From: a bacterium
GTDB lineage: Bacteria > Cyanobacteriota > Vampirovibrionia > Gastranaerophilales > Gastranaerophilaceae
Direction of reading: 5' to 3'
Assembly (NCBI GenBank): GCA_017995595.1
Contig: JAGOIO010000077.1
Location: 1-6,701 of the forward strand
Length of the DNA: 6,701 nt
Part shown: positions 1 through 5,220 of the stretch, in pieces
Layout: every line of letters starts with the position of its first letter
Position numbering within the stretch: position 1 is the stretch's first letter
Notes under the pieces: generated by a model
Told to the model about the DNA's origin: nothing
Databases searched by the model: none
What the model saw: the letters and a program-made list of their open reading frames with translations, nothing else
Translations under genes and position numbers: made by a program

Positions 1-58
1 ACTCACCATTTTCTGAATTTTCTAAATCTTCAACTTTTACAATATACGGATTTTTCAT
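1..58 (-). CDS. 5' end of an unidentified gene, cut off by the window edge
   Basis: An ATG at 56-58 opens a minus-strand frame that stays open for 19 codons to the window edge (MKNPYIVKVEDLENSENGE). A Shine-Dalgarno sequence AAGAGGA lies at 64-70, 5 nt before the ATG, and overlaps the stop codon of the preceding 83-aa gene. The gap between that stop and this ATG is only 11 bp, so the two are almost certainly cotranscribed and perhaps translationally coupled. The visible residues are too few to identify a family. That this is a real start is inferred from the ribosome-binding site and spacing. Confidence 0.6.
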   Translation of the reverse strand, partial: MKNPYIVKVEDLENSENGE

Positions 59-63
59 TAAAT

Positions 64-70
64 TCCTCTT
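64..70 (-). promoter_or_regulatory. Ribosome-binding site of the truncated left-edge gene
   Basis: The minus strand reads AAGAGGA, 5 nt upstream of the ATG at 58. It overlaps the TAA stop (70-72) of the upstream gene. This site is the main support for calling the left-edge frame a gene. Confidence 0.6.
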
Positions 71-321
71 TAAACGTACTGCTCGTCTTGCATTGCAACT
101 GCTGATATTTGACTTGCAGGTACACAAAATCTTCTGATTGGACCATTTGCTGTCTTATCTATGATTGTTCCTGACGGTGTTTTTATAAGTTGTTGGATTT
201 CGTCAAAAAGTTCTTGAGGATTTTCTACATACAAAACAACCGGTGCAGAAGCTCCTTTTACAAACACTAATACTGCTGTTCTCGTTTTAATTTGAGGTGT
301 TCCTGTAAATTGATTTGCCAT
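70..321 (-). CDS. Small conserved-looking protein of unknown function (83 aa)
   Basis: I do not recognise this protein. It is 83 residues, with no signal peptide, membrane segment or metal-binding motif. The pattern suggests a small alpha/beta fold: a strand pair around residues 15-31 (TAVLVFVKG and VVLYV), a helix around 34-46 (QELFDEIQQLIK), then two strands around 50-55 and 62-67, and a final strand ending in SAVAMQDEQYV. The ATG at 319-321 has a good Shine-Dalgarno sequence GAAAGGA at 331-337, 9 nt upstream. It is followed 11 bp later by another gene with its own ribosome-binding site, so it looks like the first gene of a small operon. It lies 163 bp downstream of the CDF gene on the same strand, with a possible weak terminator between. 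Being a gene is well supported; the function is unknown. Confidence 0.8.
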   Translation of the reverse strand: MANQFTGTPQIKTRTAVLVFVKGASAPVVLYVENPQELFDEIQQLIKTPSGTIIDKTANGPIRRFCVPASQISAVAMQDEQYV

Positions 322-419
322 TTTATTTTGTCCTTTCTTTGGATTTCGTTTTATATTTATCGGGTTAAAACAAACTTTTTTAGTTTATTTTATTATTGCA
401 TTAACTTCTTTGCTAAAGC

Positions 420-457
420 AAAAATAACTCTAATTTTAATTTATTTTGTCATTAGAG
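420..457 (-). terminator. Possible weak terminator after the CDF gene
   Basis: In minus-strand orientation a perfect 7-bp inverted repeat, CTCTAAT (451-457) and ATTAGAG (428-434), with a 16-nt loop is followed directly by TTATTTTT (420-427). The stem is short and the loop long, so it would be a weak rho-independent terminator at best. It lies 27 bp after the CDF stop codon, where one would be expected. A second AT-only hairpin lies at 366-392 in the same gap. Either or neither may act. Confidence 0.35.
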
Positions 458-484
458 CATAAAAACACTCGGTTTTCAATCACA

Positions 485-1369
485 TTATTCATTTGGTTCT
501 AAATGTATTGTTATATCTGTATTACCTATTGCTTCCTCTATTCTTCGTTCAATTTCATCGCATAATTCATGACCTTTTTTGATATGCATTCTTCCGTTAA
601 CCAAAAGTGTCATTTCAATATTTTTCTTAAACCCTGCTTTTCTCGTTCTCAAACTCTTTAGCTGAATAACATGCTCTCCAAAATATTCAGCAACAACTTT
701 TTGAATTTTATCCTCGTCATCTTCATCTAAAGAACAATCAAGTAAATTAGATTTTGCCTGTTCAAAAATTTTCAAGCCTGTAAATAGTATTATCACCGCA
801 ACAACTATAGCGATAACCGGGTCAAAAATTTTATTTCCGGTAACTTGCACAAAAAACAATCCAAAAAAGACCGCAAGTGAAGAAAAAACGTCAGTTTTTA
901 AATGTTCTCCGTCAGCAAATATCGCTATTGAATCCGTTTTTCTTGCAACAACCAACAAATATTTACTCAATAAAAAGTTTGCTAATGCAGAAATTGCCAT
1001 TACCCACATGCCGATATTAACGTCCATTGCAATAGTTGAAGGGTTTAAAATCTTTTTTAATGCCTCATACACGATATAAAATGCAGCAAAAATTATTAAA
1101 GCTCCTTCAAAAAGTCCTGACATATCTTCGTATTTTCCATGCCCGAACTGGTGGTCTTCATCTGCAGGCTTTGAAGATTCTGAAACTGATACAAAAGCAA
1201 TAAATGAAGCAAGCAAGTCAGAACTTGAATGTATCGCTTCTGAAATAATACCGATACTTCCTGATAAAAATCCTGCAATAAATTTTAGCGTAATTAGTGT
1301 TGTATTTGATAAAATTGATAACTTTGCCGCTCTTTTTTTTAGTGTTTCATGCTCTTCTAACTGATTCAC
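485..1369 (-). CDS. Cation diffusion facilitator (CDF) family metal efflux transporter
   Basis: The 294-residue protein is typical in length for a CDF family (YiiP/ZnT-like) divalent-metal/proton antiporter of the cytoplasmic membrane. Six hydrophobic segments lie at roughly 18-40, 41-62, 88-105, 118-141, 147-175 and 182-202, followed by a cytoplasmic domain from about 210. The transport-site HxxxD pairs are present in helix 2 (H47, D51) and helix 5 (H156, D160). A His/Asp pair in both helices is usually associated with Zn2+ rather than Mn2+ preference. The loop after helix 2 has the conserved D-x-x-H-x-x-G-H-G-K motif (D70, H73, H77, K79). The C-terminal domain keeps the LRTRKAG and TIHLEP signatures, but two usual metal ligands are changed (K238 and T254, where YiiP has His). 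Translation starts at GTG (1367-1369), supported by the sequence GAGGG at 1375-1379, 5 nt upstream. The preceding gene's TAG ends 9 bp before it, so translation is probably coupled to the flagellar chaperone gene. The exact substrate cannot be read from sequence. Confidence 0.94.
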   Translation of the reverse strand: MNQLEEHETLKKRAAKLSILSNTTLITLKFIAGFLSGSIGIISEAIHSSSDLLASFIAFVSVSESSKPADEDHQFGHGKYEDMSGLFEGALIIFAAFYIVYEALKKILNPSTIAMDVNIGMWVMAISALANFLLSKYLLVVARKTDSIAIFADGEHLKTDVFSSLAVFFGLFFVQVTGNKIFDPVIAIVVAVIILFTGLKIFEQAKSNLLDCSLDEDDEDKIQKVVAEYFGEHVIQLKSLRTRKAGFKKNIEMTLLVNGRMHIKKGHELCDEIERRIEEAIGNTDITIHLEPNE

Positions 1370-1374
1370 AATGA

Positions 1375-1379
1375 CCCTC
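1375..1379 (-). promoter_or_regulatory. Ribosome-binding site fixing the GTG start of the CDF gene
   Basis: GAGGG on the minus strand lies 5 nt upstream of the GTG at 1369 and touches the TAG stop (1379-1381) of the preceding gene. No in-frame ATG nearby has a comparable site, so GTG is the likely start. Confidence 0.6.
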
Positions 1380-1747
1380 TATTCTGACAAATCCAGCATA
1401 CTTCCTGAATTTTCTTTTTTAACTTTTGCATACGCAGATTTTAACTTTATATTTTGATTAGTATCATTAAGCTTTTTACCAAGTTCATTTCTTATTGCGG
1501 TAAACTTTTTAATATTTCTAACTTCATTTTCTTTAAATTTCTGCTCATAACACTTCAGCTCTTCAATATTTTCTGGCGAAAACTTGATAGATTTTTTTAG
1601 CATTACAACCTGTTTTACGATTTTATCCTTATAATTTAGTCTTAAATTAAGTTCGTCAAAATTTCTTTTATCAACAAGTTGATTTTCTTCTTCTGAAATA
1701 TTTATAAGTTGTTTATATAACATTTTTAATTGTTCAAATTGAGTCAT
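1379..1747 (-). CDS. Probable flagellar export chaperone, FliT/FlgN-like
   Basis: The 122-residue protein is almost wholly helical, Lys/Glu/Asn-rich and without a signal peptide or membrane segment. Heptad-like hydrophobic spacing runs through residues 5-55 and 60-110. It ends in AYAKVKKENSGSMLDLSE, a tail with a conserved Tyr and a short hydrophobic end that is reminiscent of FlgN/FliT-type chaperones. The size matches FliT (about 120 aa), and the gene sits 5 bp after the fliS stop, the usual position of fliT in fliD-fliS-fliT clusters. In known systems FliT binds the filament cap protein FliD and holds it for export, while FlgN binds hook-filament junction proteins. No strong Shine-Dalgarno sequence is seen close to the ATG at 1747, only purine-rich sequence inside the end of fliS, so translation probably depends on coupling to fliS. 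The assignment rests mainly on position, size and helical character. FlgN-like identity, or a lineage-specific protein, remains possible. Confidence 0.6.
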   Translation of the reverse strand: MTQFEQLKMLYKQLINISEEENQLVDKRNFDELNLRLNYKDKIVKQVVMLKKSIKFSPENIEELKCYEQKFKENEVRNIKKFTAIRNELGKKLNDTNQNIKLKSAYAKVKKENSGSMLDLSE

Positions 1748-1752
1748 ATCGT

Positions 1753-2208
1753 TTAAGCTTCTTCCTCATCATCTTTTTCATAAGTATCTGTGTCTTCATC
1801 AACAAGAGAATCATCAGGGTTTTGTGTTTTCTCGGCATTTGCAATATTAATTGCTTTACTCCAAGTTGTACGCAAATCTTTCAAGTGAGCAAGAACATAA
1901 TCGACTTTTTTAACATTCTTCTCCATATTAGCCTGCACAAGTGTATTATAATAGTAATCATACAAGCTGTAAAGTCTTTGTGCTAAATCTCCACCATTCT
2001 CCATATCCAAAGAACTCATAAATTCTAAAATTATATTTTCGCATGATATCAAGTTGTTATGCGTTTCTTGAATATTTTTATCTGCCATAGCCTGCTTTGC
2101 TTTAATAAGAAATCTTATTGCTCCGTCATATAGCAATATTAATATTTGCTCGGGTGTTGCCGTTTCAACTTCGTTTTTCTTATATTGATTCAAATATGTA
2201 TTATTCAT
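1753..2208 (-). CDS. fliS: Flagellin export chaperone FliS
   Basis: FliS binds the C-terminal helix of newly made flagellin in the cytoplasm, prevents premature polymerisation and hands it to the flagellar export gate. The 151-residue protein shows the family signature from the start: Y5 and Y9, V14-E-T-A-T-P-E (14-20), then LLYDGAIRFL at 25-34. An Ile/Leu-rich helix follows, then LYSLYDYYYNTLVQAN (79-94) and a final conserved helix ending in LRTTW (112-116). The start is placed at the ATG at 2206-2208, because it has the purine-rich site GGAGAGG immediately upstream and because FliS proteins normally begin with a few residues before the first Tyr. A GTG 12 bp further upstream (2220) is in frame but lies across that site. 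An unusual acidic tail (residues 132-151, mostly Asp/Glu) extends past the usual FliS end. It lies 42 bp after the FlaG-like gene and 5 bp before the chaperone gene. No fliD is present between them. Confidence 0.95.
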   Translation of the reverse strand: MNNTYLNQYKKNEVETATPEQILILLYDGAIRFLIKAKQAMADKNIQETHNNLISCENIILEFMSSLDMENGGDLAQRLYSLYDYYYNTLVQANMEKNVKKVDYVLAHLKDLRTTWSKAINIANAEKTQNPDDSLVDEDTDTYEKDDEEEA

Positions 2209-2210
2209 TT

Positions 2211-2217
2211 CCTCTCC
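2211..2217 (-). promoter_or_regulatory. Ribosome-binding site deciding the fliS start
   Basis: GGAGAGG on the minus strand is placed just before the ATG at 2208; the GGAG core (2214-2217) is 5 nt from it. The site overlaps the alternative GTG frame start at 2220, making GTG an unlikely initiator. Confidence 0.7.
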
Positions 2218-2250
2218 CACTCCAGTATGCTAATGCTAATATATTGTATC

Positions 2251-2730
2251 TTATATTTTCTTATTAACCAAAATCCCTGATGCACTATTAAGTTTTACAA
2301 TTAAATTCATCAGTTCTTCTGCCGTTATTGTCTCTAACACCTTTTTATCATTTTTGTTATAAAGTTCAATCATTTCAGTCTTTGGGTTAATTCTAACAGC
2401 ATAATCATTTATATTCTTACCCTCAAGCGGATCAACAAAATCCTCTTCTTTTTCAACGTCAATAAATTGTGTCGGTTTTACAGTATCTTCTGTAGATTCT
2501 TCAAAAAAGTCTTCAAAATCCTCGCCCTTTTTTTCCTTACGATTATCTTTTTCTTCTTCGTCGCTATCCTCTTTACGTTTAATCTCGGAATCCTTTGCCA
2601 TGCTACCTACATCTTTTATTTGAACATCAGAACCCTCTGAGGCAAAACGCTCAGCATCATTCGACATCTGTGCAGAAGTTACTTCTTTATGTATTCTTAA
2701 ATCGCTTATTGAAAAACCGTCTAAACCCAT
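2251..2730 (-). CDS. FlaG-like flagellar protein with a charged N-terminal extension
   Basis: The C-terminal 50 residues (about 108-159) fit the FlaG family pattern (PF03646). There is a short strand pair (AVRINPKTEMIELYNK), a turn, a strand-helix with VLETITAEELMNLIVKL, and the ending SGILVNKKI, comparable to the family's usual G-x-L-V-D-x-K-A end. FlaG proteins usually sit next to fliD/fliS and influence filament length or assembly; their biochemical role is poorly known. Here the gene is first in a cluster with fliS and a chaperone, which supports the call. The rest is unusual. Residues 1-30 (MGLDGFSISDLRIHKEV and onward) look like a conserved short amphipathic segment. Residues 48-80 are extremely charged (long Lys/Asp/Glu runs) and probably disordered. 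At 159 aa it is longer than typical FlaG (about 100-130 aa). The ATG at 2730 has a modest purine-rich site (TGGAAAAG) upstream. Its family membership is a pattern judgement from motif memory. Confidence 0.72.
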   Translation of the reverse strand: MGLDGFSISDLRIHKEVTSAQMSNDAERFASEGSDVQIKDVGSMAKDSEIKRKEDSDEEEKDNRKEKKGEDFEDFFEESTEDTVKPTQFIDVEKEEDFVDPLEGKNINDYAVRINPKTEMIELYNKNDKKVLETITAEELMNLIVKLNSASGILVNKKI

Positions 2731-2760
2731 AACTTTTCCATCTTAATTTTTATTTACAAC

Positions 2761-2789
2761 TTGATTATATTAATATTATAATATATAAT
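2761..2789 (+). promoter_or_regulatory. Sigma70-type promoter for the MshEN-like/asparaginase operon
   Basis: A -35 element TTGATT (2761-2766) and a perfect -10 TATAAT (2784-2789) are separated by exactly 17 bp. Transcription would begin near 2796, about 25 nt before the TTG start codon at 2821. The surrounding DNA is almost pure A/T, so chance matches are easy, but the spacing and position are ideal. The region is divergent: the FlaG-like gene starts at 2730 on the other strand. Minus-strand TATAAT matches exist at 2764-2769 and 2775-2780 but lack a convincing -35, and no clear sigma28 motif is visible. Confidence 0.6.
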
Positions 2790-2806
2790 TAAATAAAATG
2801 GAATAT

Positions 2807-2812
2807 AGGGGA
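2807..2812 (+). promoter_or_regulatory. Ribosome-binding site supporting a TTG start
   Basis: AGGGGA lies 8 nt upstream of TTG at 2821 and 20 nt upstream of the next in-frame ATG at 2833. The spacing favours TTG as the initiator of the 250-aa protein. Confidence 0.6.
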
Positions 2813-2820
2813 AGAATTTT

Positions 2821-3573
2821 TTGAAAAAAAATATGCTCAAAATGTTTCTTGATAAATTAATGGCTTTTCCTCTCTGGGTAAAGCAAATTATCTATCTGAG
2901 ACTATATCAAAACCTATCAGAATCACTTAGTGAAGATTTCATCTTTACGAATGAGAATTGCATGTTTCAAGTTTATATTCCGACATTATCTTTTAGCGGT
3001 AAGACCGAACTCGTAGAAAGAAAAGCCGGAATGGACGAGAATATTTATAATTTCTTAGCTAATGTAAGCGAGGGAATGAGCATGCTCGAAATTTCTATGA
3101 ATAATTTTTGGACAATGGAAGAAATTGCAAAATATTACATTTTTTGCCTTGACCAAAACTATATCAGAACACCTGAATCTAATTTTATTACTGCCATGGC
3201 AGGGTTTATGGCCGGTAAATTCCGTACCGGTGAATATTTTAAACGTACTGGAAAAATTAATGTTGACCAATTAGAAAAAGCCATTTTAACTCAAAAGAAA
3301 ACTATCAGCGAAGGTAAGCCTATGAAAATCGCAGAAGTTATGATTTCTTTGGGCTTTATTACGGAAAAAGATACAACTTCTTTGTTATTATTAAAAGAAG
3401 AAGCTTCAAAAAGATTTATTTTAGATACAAACATGGTTCCTCAAGTTGCTTCTGTAACTGACGATGAAACAGAAAAGCTGAAAACCACTATTAAAAAGCT
3501 TACAGAACAAAATTCTTTGTTAAAAGCTCAATTAACAAAAATTTTAACATATATTAAAAGTGGCAAAAAATAA
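2821..3573 (+). CDS. MshEN/GspE N-terminal-like domain protein with C-terminal coiled coil
   Basis: The 250-residue cytoplasmic protein has no signal peptide and no ATPase motifs. Residues about 135-198 match the GspE/PilB/MshE N-terminal domain pattern. The first 24-residue unit runs from R135 to Q158 with R-x-G, G144, L151 and Q158. A second, degenerate unit runs from K169 to K192 with EVMISLGFIT in its middle. In MshE-type ATPases such tandem units bind cyclic di-GMP; here binding is only a hypothesis. Residues 71-117 (MDENIYNFLANVSEGMSMLE and onward) resemble a winged-helix-like segment, as found in DUF4388/PATAN proteins, but weakly. Residues about 214-246 form a predicted coiled coil (DDETEKLKTTIKKLTEQNSL region). 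Translation starts at TTG 2821, supported by AGGGGA at 2807-2812; the ATG at 2833 is a less likely alternative. The stop lies 2 bp before the asparaginase start, so the two genes are probably cotranscribed and coupled. A regulatory or scaffold role is more likely than enzymatic activity. Confidence 0.68.
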   Translation: MKKNMLKMFLDKLMAFPLWVKQIIYLRLYQNLSESLSEDFIFTNENCMFQVYIPTLSFSGKTELVERKAGMDENIYNFLANVSEGMSMLEISMNNFWTMEEIAKYYIFCLDQNYIRTPESNFITAMAGFMAGKFRTGEYFKRTGKINVDQLEKAILTQKKTISEGKPMKIAEVMISLGFITEKDTTSLLLLKEEASKRFILDTNMVPQVASVTDDETEKLKTTIKKLTEQNSLLKAQLTKILTYIKSGKK

Positions 3574-3575
3574 AA

Positions 3576-4568
3576 ATGATTTGTAATTATGCCCCTAAAA
3601 AATTACTTGAATTTGTAAGAGACGGACTGGTAGAACAGGAACATTACGGCTTTTTTGTTAAATTAAACAAAGACAAGAGTTTTTATGAATACGGAGAGAG
3701 TAAAAATTATCCGTTTTATTTACGTTCTTGTGCTAAGCCTCTACAATCAAGTATTTTAATAGATTATGACGTTATAAAAGAATTTTCGTTTACAAGTGAA
3801 GAAATTGCGGTTTGTTGTGCATCTCATGCAGGAGAACCTTGTCATACAAGAGTTGTCAGCCAAATTTTAGATAAAATCGGCGTTAGCAAAAATGATTTAA
3901 AATGCGGGATTCATCAACCGCTTAGCATAGAAGAACAGCATCGATTGTTGTTTGCACACGAAGAGCCGTCAACTTTGCACAATAATTGTTCCGGAAAACA
4001 TGCGATGATGCTTTCTGTTTGCAAAAAAAATAATTGGGATATAAAAAATTATTTTGAAAAGACTCACCCTCTTCAAATAGCGATAAAAAATAAAATCTAC
4101 AAGCTTTGCGAATTAAATCAGGAATATCCGATAACAACAGACGGTTGCGGAGTTCCAATATGTTCTATGCCGTTAAAAAATATTTTAATCGGTTATTACA
4201 ATCTGTTTTTTGATGATAAATATAAAGAAATAAAAGAAGCTTATCAAAAAAATCCTTACCTGATAGGCGGAGTAAATCGTTATGATAGTGCAGTTATTTC
4301 GGCAGATAATAATCTTATCGCAAAAGTTGGTGCAGGCGGGCTTTGCGTGGTTGTAAATATTAAAGAAAAAGAAGTTCTAATGGTTAAAATAATGGATTGT
4401 GATATGAAAGCAAGAGCAATTTGTATGACAGAAGCCCTTTTAAGACTTGGTTGGTTAAATAAAAAAGCACTAGAAGCTAATGCTCTTACAAAACAAAACG
4501 ACAGAAGAATTTTAACTCATCATAATGAAGTTGTAGGACAAGCCGTTTGTACAGATTTTTTCAAATAA
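3576..4568 (+). CDS. L-asparaginase, Rhizobium etli AnsA type (PF06089)
   Basis: This cytoplasmic enzyme class hydrolyses L-asparagine to aspartate and ammonia and is unrelated in fold to E. coli AnsA/AnsB; it resembles serine beta-lactamases. The family's active-site pattern is fully present: R50-S51-x-x-K54 (two catalytic residues, equivalent to S48/K51 of the R. etli enzyme), S83-H-A-G-E (S83 equivalent to S80), N137-C138-S139-G140-K141 and D189-G-C191-G (C138, K141 and C191 match the zinc-binding C135, K138 and C189), and K250 before V-G-A-G-G (equivalent to K263). The spacing of these residues agrees with the R. etli protein apart from a shortened stretch before K250. At 330 aa it is slightly shorter than the R. 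etli enzyme (about 367 aa) but not truncated at any motif. There is no signal peptide. The ATG lies 2 bp after the preceding stop and has only a weak purine stretch, so reinitiation by coupled ribosomes is likely. Two hairpins follow the stop. Confidence 0.94.
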   Translation: MICNYAPKKLLEFVRDGLVEQEHYGFFVKLNKDKSFYEYGESKNYPFYLRSCAKPLQSSILIDYDVIKEFSFTSEEIAVCCASHAGEPCHTRVVSQILDKIGVSKNDLKCGIHQPLSIEEQHRLLFAHEEPSTLHNNCSGKHAMMLSVCKKNNWDIKNYFEKTHPLQIAIKNKIYKLCELNQEYPITTDGCGVPICSMPLKNILIGYYNLFFDDKYKEIKEAYQKNPYLIGGVNRYDSAVISADNNLIAKVGAGGLCVVVNIKEKEVLMVKIMDCDMKARAICMTEALLRLGWLNKKALEANALTKQNDRRILTHHNEVVGQAVCTDFFK

Positions 4569-4607
4569 AAATACAACAAGGTCGGGCAATCCGCCCATGC
4601 CCGACCT
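4561..4607 (-). terminator. Rho-independent terminator for hsp20 (minus strand)
   Basis: A perfect 9-bp inverted repeat AGGTCGGGC (4579-4587) / GCCCGACCT (4599-4607) has an 11-nt loop. Read on the minus strand it is followed by TGTTGTATTTTTATTT, a T-rich tail that runs into the end of the asparaginase gene. It lies 52 bp after the hsp20 stop. The GC-rich stem contrasts strongly with the AT-rich surroundings. Confidence 0.65.
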
Positions 4608-4616
4608 CTCTCAACG

Positions 4617-4657
4617 CCGAGGAGTTCGCCTTTAGCCTCGGTTTTACTAAATTTTAT
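4617..4657 (+). terminator. Rho-independent terminator for the asparaginase operon (plus strand)
   Basis: CCGAGG (4617-4622) and CCTCGG (4636-4641) form a 6-bp GC-rich stem with a 13-nt loop, extendable by one G-U pair. TTTTACTAAATTTTATT follows directly on the plus strand. It lies about 48 bp after the asparaginase stop and just before the convergent hsp20 stop. Confidence 0.65.
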
Positions 4658-4659
4658 TG

Positions 4660-5124
4660 CTATTTAATTTCAATTTGTTTTATTTTTGCCTTTTCTTGTT
4701 TTTGTTTGGGAATTTTTATTCTTAAAACTCCATTTTTATACTCTGCAGTAGCTTCATTCATCTTTATAGGATTTTCAAAAGAAACTGTTCTCATGAATTT
4801 ACCATAACGAAATTCACTTGATTTAAGTTTTTTGTTTTCATCTTTTTCTTCTTTTTCCTCTTTAATTTCTGCAGAAACTGTCATATAGTCATTTTCCAGT
4901 TCTACCTTTATGTCATTTTTTACAACACCGGGAAGCTGAACTTTTACATCATATTCCTTTTCATTTTGTTTCATTTCAATCGCAGGTCTCCAAGTTGATT
5001 TTGCTAAATGAATAGGTTTGAAAAAATGGCTTTCCAAAAATGTATCGTGTAAAAAGTCGTTTAGTTCTCGTTGTAAACTGTCAAAAGGCATTTCTGGCTC
5101 TTGAATCATTAAATTATTTTTCAT
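4660..5124 (-). CDS. Hsp20/alpha-crystallin family small heat-shock protein
   Basis: Hsp20 proteins are ATP-independent cytoplasmic holdases that bind unfolding proteins and keep them refoldable by DnaK/ClpB systems. The 154-residue protein has the family layout. A variable N-terminus (1-44) contains FDSLQRELNDFLHDTF, typical of bacterial Hsp20. The alpha-crystallin domain (about 45-140) opens with W45-R-P-A-I-E, continues with VQLPGV (62-67) and ends with the A-x-x-x-N-G-V-L signature (A127 to L134) followed by RIKIPK. The C-terminal tail carries an I-x-I anchor (I151-E-I153). The loop at 88-106 is unusually charged. The ATG at 5124 has a near-perfect Shine-Dalgarno sequence AAGGAGG (5131-5137) 6 nt upstream, suggesting strong translation. 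It is monocistronic, converging with the asparaginase gene; no CIRCE element is visible upstream. Confidence 0.97.
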   Translation of the reverse strand: MKNNLMIQEPEMPFDSLQRELNDFLHDTFLESHFFKPIHLAKSTWRPAIEMKQNEKEYDVKVQLPGVVKNDIKVELENDYMTVSAEIKEEKEEKDENKKLKSSEFRYGKFMRTVSFENPIKMNEATAEYKNGVLRIKIPKQKQEKAKIKQIEIK

Positions 5125-5150
5125 ACTTAACCTCCTTGCTAAAACTTTTT

Positions 5151-5177
5151 CCTATACTAAAATACACGTTTTTTCAA
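5151..5177 (-). promoter_or_regulatory. Possible hsp20 promoter
   Basis: On the minus strand TTGAAA (5172-5177) is followed after 15 bp by TATAGG (5151-5156), about 27 bp before the hsp20 start codon. The spacer is short and the -10 imperfect, so this is tentative. A small palindrome CCTAAATAGG-like motif lies a little upstream (5191-5200). No CIRCE (TTAGCACTC-N9-GAGTGCTAA) is present. Confidence 0.3.
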
Positions 5178-5220
5178 CGAAAAACATTAGCCTAAATAGG
5201 AATTTTCAAAGAAATAGTAA

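Noticed and set aside
366..392. AT-only inverted repeat around a T/A-rich loop between the CDF gene and the 83-aa gene
   Set aside because: The stem is nearly all A-T pairs with one G-U, with no separate T tail; such repeats arise by chance in this base composition.
409..422. TTTGCT/AGCAAA palindrome in the same gap
   Set aside because: Loop too small for a stable 6-bp stem and no T-run on either strand; not a convincing terminator or operator.
2231..2240. Short direct repeat TGCTAA-TGCTAA between the FlaG-like gene and fliS
   Set aside because: Only two 6-bp units; no mobile-element or regulatory pattern around it.
2798..2824. Eight-codon reading frame (ATG at 2798) whose TGA overlaps the TTG start at 2821, like a leader peptide
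   Set aside because: No ribosome-binding site, no regulatory codon run, and the ATG lies almost at the predicted transcription start; most likely chance.
4547..4807. Plus-strand frame running from the end of the asparaginase gene across both hairpins into hsp20
   Set aside because: It crosses two terminator hairpins and lies antisense to a clear Hsp20 gene; no start signals.
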